Part shown: positions 9,077-17,428 of the stretch, piece after piece
Position numbering within the stretch: the first letter of the stretch is position 1
Layout: each line of letters opens with the position of its first letter
Assembly: GCA_900313015.1 (NCBI GenBank)
Contig: OMPR01000004.1
Coordinates: forward strand, 62,001-126,000
DNA: 64,000 bases
Reading direction: 5' to 3'
Source: Rhodobacteraceae bacterium EL53
Lineage (GTDB): Bacteria; Pseudomonadota; Alphaproteobacteria; Rhodobacterales; Rhodobacteraceae
Program-made: the position numbers and the translations under genes
The notes under the pieces: model-generated
What the model saw: the letters and a program-made list of their open reading frames with translations, nothing else
What the model was told of the DNA's origin: nothing
Databases searched by the model: none

Positions 9077-10078
9077 ATGTTGCGAATTTCAGCTTTGGTT
9101 TTGGCGCTGACCACCTCGATTGCGCATGCGAATCTTGCGGACACCATTCTGGATGACATCGTGTTGCCGGGATTTGACCAACTCGCGATCAGGGGACAGG
9201 CGTTGGATGCGGCGGCGCAAGCGGATTGCGGGGCCGAGTCCGAACCGTTGCGCGCAGCCTTTGGTGAAACATTGGATGCCTGGACTGCGGTCAGTCATTT
9301 CCGGTTTGGTCCGACAGAGGTAGAAAACCGTGGCTTTGCGCTTGCGTTCTGGCCAGACAGCCGGGGCAAAACCCCACGCGCGTTGGATGCGCTGATTGCC
9401 TCCCAAGACCCAGTTGTTGATACCGCTGAGAGCTTTGCAACAGTCTCTATTGCGGGGCGCGGGCTCTATGCGATGGAGTTTTTGTTGTATGATGCAACGA
9501 TCAGCACAGCGGGCAGTGCGGAATATCATTGCGCCCTGACGCAGGCCGTGGCTGCCGACATTTCGGTGACGGCGCAAGAGTTGGCCGCAGATTGGCACAC
9601 ACGGTATGCAGAGCTGATGCGCAACCCAACTGATGGCGGTGTGTATCAATCAGAGGCCGAGGTGGCGCAGGAGTTTTTCAAGGCGTTGAACACAGGGTTG
9701 CAGATCACCGCGGATATGCGGTTGGGGCGTCCATTGGGGACGTATGATGCACCGCGACCAAAGCGCGCCGAAGCTTGGCGATCAGACCGGTCGCTGCGCA
9801 ATGTGACCTTGTCGTTGGAAGCGTTGGAGCGTCTTGCGATGCAATTGGCGAATACTGAGCCAGAGATCGAGGCGCGGTTGGGACACAGCTTTGCCACCGC
9901 CCTGACCGAAGCCAAGGGGTTGGATGACCCGCGCTTTGCCAGGGTGTCAGACCCCAGTGGCCGGTTCCGGGTTGAGGTGTTGCAACGGACGGTTAATGAT
10001 ATTCGCGCCGTTTCGACAGGATATCTTGGGCCTCTGTTGGGGGTTTCAGGCGGCTTCAATTCCCTGGATGGCGATTGA
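9077..10078 (+). CDS. Second imelysin family protein, degenerate motif
   Basis: A 333-residue exported imelysin-like protein that starts directly after the stop of the DUF1111 gene. The signal peptide ends around AHA (~18). Family features include the WTAVSHFRFGP segment and FWPDSRG. The diagnostic GxHxxE motif reads G129-L-Y131-A-M-E134, so the histidine is replaced by tyrosine. It is about 90 residues shorter than the first imelysin of this locus. The His loss suggests altered metal chemistry or a structural role beside the di-haem protein. Confidence 0.87.
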   Translation: MLRISALVLALTTSIAHANLADTILDDIVLPGFDQLAIRGQALDAAAQADCGAESEPLRAAFGETLDAWTAVSHFRFGPTEVENRGFALAFWPDSRGKTPRALDALIASQDPVVDTAESFATVSIAGRGLYAMEFLLYDATISTAGSAEYHCALTQAVAADISVTAQELAADWHTRYAELMRNPTDGGVYQSEAEVAQEFFKALNTGLQITADMRLGRPLGTYDAPRPKRAEAWRSDRSLRNVTLSLEALERLAMQLANTEPEIEARLGHSFATALTEAKGLDDPRFARVSDPSGRFRVEVLQRTVNDIRAVSTGYLGPLLGVSGGFNSLDGD

Positions 10079-10080
10079 GC

Positions 10081-11166
10081 ATGACATCACGCCGCGGGTT
10101 TATGGCAGGACTTGTTGCAGCCGGGGCGTGCCCGCGGCTGAGCTGGGCGGACGCCGGGTGGCCAGCGTTTTTATCGGCAGGCCGCGCGCCCAATGGGCAT
10201 TATGCAGTGTTTGGTTTGGGTCGTGACGGGCAACCCATATTTGAGATCCCTCTACCCGCACGCGGGCACGCGGCAGCGGCGCACCCGCATCGTCCGCAGG
10301 CGGTGGCCTTCGCACGCCGCCCGGGGCGGTTTGCGATTGTGTTTGATTGTGTCACCGGACGTGAGGTGGCCCGATTGGAGGCCCCTGAGGGGCGGCATTT
10401 CTATGGGCATGGAGCGTTTTCCAAGCAAGGCGATACCTTGTTCACCACGGAAAACGACTATGAGGCCGGGCAAGGGTGCTTGGGCGTTTGGGACATCACA
10501 AACGGATATGCCCGCGTCGGTGAGTTCAGTTCGGGCGGTGTTGGCCCACATGACGTGCGACTGATGCCCGATGGTCAGACGTTGGTGGTTGCCAATGGCG
10601 GTATAGAAACGCACCCCGAAAGTGGGCGCGCTAAGTTGAACCTTCCGACCATGCTGCCGAACCTGACGTATTTGTCTCTGCAAGGAGAGGTTCAGGAGCA
10701 AGTTACCCTATCAGCCGACGAGCGATTGAATTCGATCCGTCATTTGGATGTGCGTTCGGATGGGTTGGTGGCGTTTGCGATGCAATGGCAGGGCGATCTG
10801 AGTGCAGCGCGGCCTGTTTTGGGGGTGCATCAACGCGGACATGGGCCTGAGCTGATGTCAATGACCCATGCCGAGGCCCTGACGATGAAAGGGTATGGAG
10901 GCAGCGTAGTGTTTTGGGGGAAAGGACAGCGTTTGGCCGTGTCTTCGCCGCGCGGGAACCGTGTGCAGCTGTTTGATGTGGCGGGTCGGCACGTGGATGG
11001 CAAGCTGGAGCTGGAAGACGTCTGTGGCTTGGGCGTTTTGAGCGACGCGCTGATCGCCACAGCTGGAACCGGAGAAGTGTTCCAAGTCCGCCAGCAGGCC
11101 ACCCGTTTGTGGCTGTCTGGCGTTGCGTGGGACAATCATTTGGTCGCAGTCAATCGCGGCGCATAG
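10081..11166 (+). CDS. DUF1513 beta-propeller protein, Tat-type signal
   Basis: A 361-residue protein of the DUF1513 family, predicted to fold as a beta-propeller. The N-terminus has a twin-arginine motif, TSRRGFM, ahead of a short hydrophobic region, so export in folded form is likely. An HYAVFGL segment and repeated blade-like stretches (FVxDxxTG-type, GVGPHD) fill the rest. The ATG at 10081 is two bases after the preceding stop; a TTG at 10075 is also in frame. DUF1513 genes regularly close imelysin/DUF1111 clusters. The molecular function is unknown. Confidence 0.85.
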   Translation: MTSRRGFMAGLVAAGACPRLSWADAGWPAFLSAGRAPNGHYAVFGLGRDGQPIFEIPLPARGHAAAAHPHRPQAVAFARRPGRFAIVFDCVTGREVARLEAPEGRHFYGHGAFSKQGDTLFTTENDYEAGQGCLGVWDITNGYARVGEFSSGGVGPHDVRLMPDGQTLVVANGGIETHPESGRAKLNLPTMLPNLTYLSLQGEVQEQVTLSADERLNSIRHLDVRSDGLVAFAMQWQGDLSAARPVLGVHQRGHGPELMSMTHAEALTMKGYGGSVVFWGKGQRLAVSSPRGNRVQLFDVAGRHVDGKLELEDVCGLGVLSDALIATAGTGEVFQVRQQATRLWLSGVAWDNHLVAVNRGA

Positions 11167-11200
11167 GACGCTCTGTGCGGCCATTCCTTGAAACCAAAAC

Positions 11201-11223
11201 AACCCGACGTGAAGCGCCGGGTT
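11201..11223 (-). terminator. Hairpin between the convergent DUF1513 and trhO genes
   Basis: A stem AACCCG/CGGGTT with inner CG/CG pairs around a short loop lies between two convergent genes. On the minus strand it is followed by GTTTTGGTTT, so it mainly ends the trhO transcript; it may also act on the plus strand. Confidence 0.6.
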
Positions 11224-11256
11224 GGTGTCTTGGGTTTCGGTTTGATCTGAGGCAGT

Positions 11257-12162
11257 TCAGGAAATACGAAAATGCTCCTCACCACGGGCGCGGGCGAGCA
11301 CGATTTGCTTCTGACGCTCACGGAACCGCATTTTGTCCTGTTCCGAGCTCTCATTGATGCACTGGTGACACGAGACGCCGTGTTCAAATTCAGTGCGCTC
11401 TTTGTCTGCAGGCAGGATCGGGCGGCGGCAGCCATGGCACAACTCGTGCGGGCCTTCGACCAAGCCATGCCCAACAGAGACACGGTTGTCGAAAACAAAA
11501 CATTCACCTTCCCAGGTGCTGTCATTTGCAGGCATTTCTTCGAGATAGCGCAAAATCCCACCTTTGAGGTGGTAAACGTCATCAACACCCTGCCCCAGCA
11601 GAAAGTTGGTGGATTTCTCGCATCGGATGCCCCCGGTGCAGAACATCGCTACACGTTTGTTGTGAAACCGGTCTTTGTTGTCTTCCCACCACGCGGGGAA
11701 TTCGCGGAAAGTCGCGGTTTCGGGGTCAATTGCACCCTCGAATGTGCCAATTGCAACTTCGTAATCATTGCGGGTGTCGATCACGACCACATCGTCTGAC
11801 CGGATCAACTCATTCCATTCTTCGGGCTCAACATAATTGCCGACACGTGCCTTGGGGTCGATGTCGGGCTGGCCCATGGTCACGATCTCTTTCTTGAGAC
11901 GGACTTTCATCTTGCCGAATGGGGCGTCTTTGGCGGTGGCTTCTTTCCAGTCCAGATCGGCGCAACCGGGCAAGGCACGTATATGCGCGAGCACCGCATC
12001 GATGCCCGCACGCGGGCCCGCGATGGTGCCGTTGATGCCTTCTTTGGCCAGCAATAAGGTGCCCCGCACGGATTGAGCCTGACACAGCCTAAGCAGGGCC
12101 GGCTGAATTGCAGCGGGGTCAGGGAACCGGGTGAAATGATAGAGCGCAGCGATAGTAAACAT
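11257..12162 (-). CDS. trhO: tRNA uridine(34) hydroxylase TrhO (rhodanese-like)
   Basis: A 301-residue protein of the YceA/TrhO family, which forms 5-hydroxyuridine at the wobble position 34 of tRNAs. An N-terminal acylphosphatase-like domain (KEGINGTIAG, 40-49) precedes a rhodanese domain with active loop CTGGIR (C175-R180). A C-terminal Cys-rich segment (CHGC ... CHQC) could bind zinc. The start at 12162 was chosen because MFTIAALYHF matches the family. The longest frame, from 12282, runs into the divergent pncA start region. It shares a ~97-nt promoter region with pncA. Confidence 0.93.
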   Translation of the reverse strand: MFTIAALYHFTRFPDPAAIQPALLRLCQAQSVRGTLLLAKEGINGTIAGPRAGIDAVLAHIRALPGCADLDWKEATAKDAPFGKMKVRLKKEIVTMGQPDIDPKARVGNYVEPEEWNELIRSDDVVVIDTRNDYEVAIGTFEGAIDPETATFREFPAWWEDNKDRFHNKRVAMFCTGGIRCEKSTNFLLGQGVDDVYHLKGGILRYLEEMPANDSTWEGECFVFDNRVSVGHGLVEGPHELCHGCRRPILPADKERTEFEHGVSCHQCINESSEQDKMRFRERQKQIVLARARGEEHFRIS

Positions 12163-12259
12163 GAGCGGCGGTTTAATCCTGTGTCCGGACCTGTGCAAGA
12201 GCCCGGATTGACGCGGGGCAGTGGTCTGCCTAGGCATATGATACCAGAGGAGAAAGAGC

Positions 12260-12853
12260 ATGACCCATGCATTGCTAGTCATCGACGTTCAGAATGATTT
12301 TTGCCCCGGAGGTGCCTTGGCTGTGCCCGGTGGGGATGAAATCGTACCGCTGATCAATGGAATGATGGAGCGCTTCGACGCCGTGATCCTGACGCAGGAT
12401 TGGCATCCGGCGGGGCATTCCTCTTTCGCCAGCACACATGCGGGAAAAGCCCCGTTCGAAATGATTGAAATGCCATATGGACCACAGGTTTTGTGGCCGG
12501 ATCACTGCCAACAGGGTACCGAGGGCGCGGCGTTTCACACGGATTTGCGCACAGATGGGGATTTGATTCTGCGCAAAGGGTTTCGATCGCACATCGACAG
12601 CTATTCAGGGTTTTTTGAAAACGATCAAACCACCCCCACCGGGCTTGATGGGTATTTGCGTACACGGGGTGTCGAACAGGTGACGATGGTGGGTCTGGCG
12701 ACGGACTTTTGCGTGCAGTTTTCAGCCTTGGATGCGGCGAAGCTTGGGTATCAGGTTACGGTGGATACGCGGGCGTGTCGGGCCATTGATATGGATGGGT
12801 CTATGGCGGCTGCTAAGCAGGCGATGTGCGATGCAGGAGTGGTCTTGATCTGA
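12260..12853 (+). CDS. pncA: Nicotinamidase
   Basis: A 197-residue amidase of the isochorismatase-like fold that hydrolyses nicotinamide to nicotinate for NAD salvage. The catalytic triad is visible as D9, K106 and C151. The metal site includes D47, H49 and H82. GAGGAG lies upstream of the ATG. With pncB about 2.4 kb downstream on the same strand, it supplies two consecutive salvage steps. Confidence 0.95.
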   Translation: MTHALLVIDVQNDFCPGGALAVPGGDEIVPLINGMMERFDAVILTQDWHPAGHSSFASTHAGKAPFEMIEMPYGPQVLWPDHCQQGTEGAAFHTDLRTDGDLILRKGFRSHIDSYSGFFENDQTTPTGLDGYLRTRGVEQVTMVGLATDFCVQFSALDAAKLGYQVTVDTRACRAIDMDGSMAAAKQAMCDAGVVLI

Positions 12854-12924
12854 GATTTGGTTGCAATTTGTTAACTAGCTCGCGCCTAGGGTGTTGGGAT
12901 CGAAACTAATCCCAAAGGTCGATA

Positions 12925-15153
12925 ATGCGGGATACCCCTTCGCCGACCGTCGACCGGCTCGCCGACTATGAACGACATTTCAGTCCTGAGGGACTGTTGA
13001 AGAGATACGCGCGAGGCCGGGTCAGACATTTTTCTGGCCGCCAGATTTTGACACTCACCGGTGGTGTTGTCGTCGGCGCGACCAATGGATTGGAAATCGG
13101 GCTGCTTGCGGTCGGGATTGCCCTGTTGGGCGAGGTGCTGGATTGCTTGTGCTTGTTTTGGATCTTGAAGCGGCTGGCTGCCGGGCGCTCCTGTAAGTGG
13201 GCAAGGGCGGTCAGTACGCTTACGGCTTTCCTTCAGGCTTGTACAATCTCTGCTTGTGTTTTTCTTGCCTGGTTTGGATCAGAAAGTGGCGTGTCCCCGC
13301 TGTTTGCCACGGCATTTTTGGCTGGTGCTGCAATCAATGCGGGGCTGGTTATGCCCTTTCACAAACTCGCAGCTGTGATGCGATTGGCCGTTTATTCCCT
13401 GACGGCTGTTGGGCTCTATGCGATTGATTTTTTTGGCCCGGAAACCGTTCTGAATACATGGCTTCTCGACGCTGTGGGGACAGCGTTGTTAGCGTATATG
13501 GTTGCCTTGTTTCTTCAATTCGTCAATTGGGGGTTTCGCGATAATCGGAATACGACACTTGCTCTGACGAAGCAAAGCCTGGCGTTGGTGCGGCATCAGA
13601 AAGAGGCTCATCAGCTCTCGCTTGTAGCCCGCAACGCGCATGACAGTGTCATTGTCTCTAATGGCGACGGAACCATTGCTTGGGTTAACGAAGCGTTCAC
13701 CCGGATAACAGGGTACACCCTTAGCGAAGCACAGGGCCACAGCCCGGGTGAATTGCTCAATGGACCGCAGACAGATCCCGCCACGATTGCGTCCATTCAA
13801 AGCGCAATTCAAAACGGGCAACCCTTTCGGGGCGAGGTTCAAAACGTCACCAAATCCGGGGCTAACATCTGGGTGGAAACCAATCTTGTTCCAATTCTGG
13901 ATGAGGCTGGAAATGTGGAAATGTCTGTGGCCGTGGAACGGGATGTCACAGAGGCAAGAAATTATGCACGGGATCTAAAGGCAGCCCGTGATGCGGCCGA
14001 GGATGGAGCGCGTACAAAGGCAGAGTTTCTGGCAACCATGAGCCATGAAATTCGCACCCCGATGAATGGGGTTGTTGGAATGACGGATCTGTTACTGGAA
14101 ACTGACTTAGACAAAGACCAGCGTGTTTATGCGGATACGATAAAGAGTTCCGCCAAGGCGTTGCTAACGATCATAAATGACGTTTTGGATCTTTCCAAAC
14201 TTGACGCCCACCAAATGGCATTGGACCCGGTGGATTTTGATCTTCGGCAGTGTTGTGAAGATACGGTCCGGTTGATGTGGCCAGAGGCGAAATCTAAAGG
14301 TTTGGCCCTCACCTTTAATCCGATCCCCTCAATTCCCTCTCAGATACGGGGGGATGATGGGCGCTTACGACAGGTTTTGCTAAACCTGATTGGAAATGCG
14401 ATCAAATTTACCCATGAAGGTGAAATAACCGTTACACTGTCCACCGATCGTTGGGAAAATGGGTATATTCTGACGCTGGTTGTTGCGGACACCGGGATCG
14501 GCATCGCAAAAGAAAATCTGGATCATGTGTTTGATCGATTTTCTCAAGCGGATGCTGCGACAACCCGGCACTACGGCGGGACCGGGTTAGGGCTGACGAT
14601 TTCGCTGGAATTGGTGCGGATGATGGGGGGAGAGATCGCTGTTCAATCGGTTATGGGCAAGGGCTCGCGCTTTACCGTAACCCTCCCGGTGGATCATGCC
14701 GAAGAAGATCAGCCAGAGTGGCGTGAAAACCTGTTGAAACTGGGGCCAACCAACCTGTGTGCGCTAAAGGGTATGAAAATTCTGGTGGCCGAGGACAACA
14801 AGGTCAACCGCTTGGTGATTAAGAAGTTCCTCGCGGCCTTGCCCGTGGATTTGCAGTTTTCTCACGATGGGCAACAAACGGTGAAAATGGCTTCTGAATT
14901 CAAACCGGACTTGATATTTATGGATATGTCCATGCCCGTTATGGGCGGGCTGGAGGCAACGCGTGTCATTCGCGATTCTCCCATGGAGCAACCGATCATC
15001 ATTGCGCTGACGGCCAATACGTTTGGCAGTGACAAGACAGCCTGTCGCCAAGCAGGTATGAATGATTTCATGAGCAAACCGTTGCGTCGTGCGGATCTCA
15101 TATCGCGATTGCTGGTGCATGCCCCCCGGCGTGAAGGGTGTACCAAGCAATGA
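12925..15153 (+). CDS. Membrane-bound hybrid sensor histidine kinase with PAS and receiver domains
   Basis: A 742-residue hybrid kinase. About six hydrophobic helices (residues ~42-205) form an N-terminal membrane sensor of unrecognised type. A PAS domain follows (~231-345). The HisKA domain has MSHEIRTPMNG with H374. The HATPase domain shows N491-type NAIKF, DTGIGI (522-527) and GGTGLGL (551-557). A C-terminal receiver (~616-735) carries D667 in LIFMDMSMP and a SKPL lysine. No output domain is fused, so phosphate probably passes to a separate Hpt protein. It lies between pncA (71 nt) and pncB (58 nt); the stimulus is unknown. Confidence 0.92.
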   Translation: MRDTPSPTVDRLADYERHFSPEGLLKRYARGRVRHFSGRQILTLTGGVVVGATNGLEIGLLAVGIALLGEVLDCLCLFWILKRLAAGRSCKWARAVSTLTAFLQACTISACVFLAWFGSESGVSPLFATAFLAGAAINAGLVMPFHKLAAVMRLAVYSLTAVGLYAIDFFGPETVLNTWLLDAVGTALLAYMVALFLQFVNWGFRDNRNTTLALTKQSLALVRHQKEAHQLSLVARNAHDSVIVSNGDGTIAWVNEAFTRITGYTLSEAQGHSPGELLNGPQTDPATIASIQSAIQNGQPFRGEVQNVTKSGANIWVETNLVPILDEAGNVEMSVAVERDVTEARNYARDLKAARDAAEDGARTKAEFLATMSHEIRTPMNGVVGMTDLLLETDLDKDQRVYADTIKSSAKALLTIINDVLDLSKLDAHQMALDPVDFDLRQCCEDTVRLMWPEAKSKGLALTFNPIPSIPSQIRGDDGRLRQVLLNLIGNAIKFTHEGEITVTLSTDRWENGYILTLVVADTGIGIAKENLDHVFDRFSQADAATTRHYGGTGLGLTISLELVRMMGGEIAVQSVMGKGSRFTVTLPVDHAEEDQPEWRENLLKLGPTNLCALKGMKILVAEDNKVNRLVIKKFLAALPVDLQFSHDGQQTVKMASEFKPDLIFMDMSMPVMGGLEATRVIRDSPMEQPIIIALTANTFGSDKTACRQAGMNDFMSKPLRRADLISRLLVHAPRREGCTKQ

Positions 15154-15211
15154 AATTGCTTTGCCGGTTTGTCTGGCGTATCCATGCCTGACCTAACTGA
15201 CGAGGCGCGCT

Positions 15212-16501
15212 TTGGACATCGCAACACGTGTTTATAACCACAAGTGGAAGATCGACCCGATCGTCCGCTCTCTGATCGACACTGATTTTTATAAGCTGTT
15301 GATGTGTCAGTCTGTTTTCCGCAACAAGCCGGATACGGATGTAACGTTTTCACTGATCAACCGGTCGACGCATATCCCGTTGGCGGACTTGATCGACGAA
15401 GGGGAGCTGCGCGAACAGCTGGATCATGTTCGGTCCCTGAGTTTGAGCCGCGGCGAAAGCACATGGCTGCGCGGCAACACCTTCTACGGCAAACGACAGA
15501 TGTTCCGCCCGGACTTCATGGAATGGTTCGAGAACCTGCGACTGCCACCCTATCATCTGGAACGCAAAGGGGATCAGTACGAACTGACCTTTGAAGGCAA
15601 ATGGCATGAAGTCATGCTGTGGGAAATTCCCGCGCTTGCGATTTTGATGGAGCTCCGATCACGGGCCGTTTTGCATGATATGCGCCGGTTTGAATTGCAG
15701 GTGCTGTATGCGCAGGCGATGACGCGTGTGTGGTCCAAGATCGAAAGCTTGCGCGAGATCGAAGGATTGGGGATCGCTGATTTCGGGACGCGTCGTCGTC
15801 ATAGTTTCATGTGGCAGGATTGGTGTGTTCAGGCGATGCTCGAGGGGCTTGGCCCCAAATTTACCGGAACGTCGAATTGTCTGATCGCGATGCGTCGCGA
15901 GGTCGAGGCGATCGGGACAAACGCTCACGAGTTGCCGATGGTGTATTCTGCCTTGGCCGAAGGGGACGCCGCTCTGGCGCGCGCTCCATATGAGGTGTTG
16001 TCCGATTGGCATGACGAACACGAAGGCAATCTGCGCATTATCCTGCCAGACACCTATGGCACGCAGGGGTTTCTTGACAGTGCGCCGGATTGGTTAGCCG
16101 GATGGACCGGGATCCGCATCGACAGTGGTGATCCCGCGACAGGGGCGGAAACGGCTATTGCTTGGTGGAAAGCTCGTGGCGAAGACCCTACCCAAAAGCG
16201 GGTCATTTTCTCGGACGGTTTGGATGTGGACAAAATCAAAGAGCTGCACAAACAGTTTGCCGGGCAGGTGAATGTGTCCTTTGGCTGGGGCACCTTGCTG
16301 ACCAACGATTTTCGCGGTCTGGTCAAAGACGACGGGCTGGCGGCATTTTCTCTGGTATGTAAGGCTGTTACGGCGAATGGGAAACCGACCGTCAAGCTAT
16401 CTGACAACCCGGAAAAGGCGATGGGTCCGCAAAGCGAAATCGACCGTTACAAGCGGGTGTTTGGGGTCGGTCAACAAGAGGCGATCAAAGTCGTCGTGTG
16501 A
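15212..16501 (+). CDS. pncB: Nicotinate phosphoribosyltransferase
   Basis: A 429-residue enzyme that joins nicotinate and PRPP, with ATP hydrolysis, to give nicotinate mononucleotide. Family features are the N-terminal TDFYKLLM, the FGTRRRHS loop in mid-protein, TSNCLIAM, and RIDSGDP near residue 305. The start is a TTG at 15212 behind GAGGCG. The first in-frame ATG falls inside the conserved LLM segment and would delete essential sequence. It follows the hybrid kinase by 58 nt and ends base-to-base against the convergent EamA gene. Confidence 0.93.
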   Translation: MDIATRVYNHKWKIDPIVRSLIDTDFYKLLMCQSVFRNKPDTDVTFSLINRSTHIPLADLIDEGELREQLDHVRSLSLSRGESTWLRGNTFYGKRQMFRPDFMEWFENLRLPPYHLERKGDQYELTFEGKWHEVMLWEIPALAILMELRSRAVLHDMRRFELQVLYAQAMTRVWSKIESLREIEGLGIADFGTRRRHSFMWQDWCVQAMLEGLGPKFTGTSNCLIAMRREVEAIGTNAHELPMVYSALAEGDAALARAPYEVLSDWHDEHEGNLRIILPDTYGTQGFLDSAPDWLAGWTGIRIDSGDPATGAETAIAWWKARGEDPTQKRVIFSDGLDVDKIKELHKQFAGQVNVSFGWGTLLTNDFRGLVKDDGLAAFSLVCKAVTANGKPTVKLSDNPEKAMGPQSEIDRYKRVFGVGQQEAIKVVV

Positions 16502-17425
16502 TCAATTGGGGGGTGGCTGCACCCCCCGCAAAATGGACCGTTTGACCTGGCGTTCGCGCCAGATCACCAACAGCCCCCCACCAATGATCAAAAAGGCGCC
16601 GGGGAACAGGTCCTCGAACGGGGTTTCGCCATAGACCAGCCATCCGGCCGCAAAGGCAATTGGGATGCCAAAATAGTTAAACGGCGCGAGGTTGCTTTGT
16701 TCGGTCATGCGATATGAGACGACAAGCAAGAGCACAGCGGTTCCACCGCATGATCCCATGGCAATGATCCAGAACAGATCGGACATCGACGCCAGCGTCG
16801 AAAATCCTCCGGCATAAATCGCAAGGCTGAGCGACCCAATCAGCGCGGCGGCAACGGAATAGAGATTGATCAGTGGGCTGGGAACATCAGGATCCATGCG
16901 GCGCGCCGTGACACCGGCCAGTGCGTATAAAAAGGCGGCTCCCAATGGGGCAAAAGCAGCAGTGGAAAAGCTGTCCGAAGTTGGGTTCATGACCATCATA
17001 ACCCCAACAAATCCAATCAAAACAGCAGACCAGCGGATCAGGCCCACACGCTCTCCCAAAAGGGGAATGGCCAGTGCGGTCATAAAGATGGCGTTTGCAT
17101 AGGTGATTGTCGTGGCCGTGGCAAAGGCCATCGTGCCGAGTGAAAAATAGAACAAAAATTGCGCGAAAGTGACGATAAACCCGCGTGCTAGGCCCAGTTT
17201 CCACTGGCGCATCTTTAGAACCCGCCCACCCGCGTGCCATCCAGAAGACGACCAGAGCGCAATCAGGCTGGGAAAAATACCAAAGAAATTGCGATAGGCA
17301 GACAGTTCGGCCGCAGAATACCGGGGCAGCAGGTATTTGATAATCAATCCCATGACATCAAAGAGCAACAACGCCACAAGCGACAAGATGATCGCTAAGG
17401 TGACGTTGTCTTTGGAATGCGTCAT
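16502..17425 (-). CDS. EamA/DMT-family transporter
   Basis: A 307-residue inner-membrane protein with ten predicted helices arranged as two EamA repeats, of the drug/metabolite transporter superfamily. Typical features are the first helix followed by R45 in YRNFFG, ATTITYANAIFMT near residue 104, and a matching second half ending GETPFEDLFPGAFLIIGG. The substrate is unknown. It is the last gene of the peptide-importer operon, three bases after the aldehyde dehydrogenase stop, which suggests export of a metabolite from that pathway. Confidence 0.87.
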   Translation of the reverse strand: MTHSKDNVTLAIILSLVALLLFDVMGLIIKYLLPRYSAAELSAYRNFFGIFPSLIALWSSSGWHAGGRVLKMRQWKLGLARGFIVTFAQFLFYFSLGTMAFATATTITYANAIFMTALAIPLLGERVGLIRWSAVLIGFVGVMMVMNPTSDSFSTAAFAPLGAAFLYALAGVTARRMDPDVPSPLINLYSVAAALIGSLSLAIYAGGFSTLASMSDLFWIIAMGSCGGTAVLLLVVSYRMTEQSNLAPFNYFGIPIAFAAGWLVYGETPFEDLFPGAFLIIGGGLLVIWRERQVKRSILRGVQPPPN

Positions 17426-17428
17426 GAT

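Noticed and set aside
16508-16527. GGGGGGT/ACCCCCC hairpin at the pncB / EamA junction
   Set aside because: Lies in coding sequence for a Pro-rich C-terminus and has no T run on either strand, so I did not call it a terminator.
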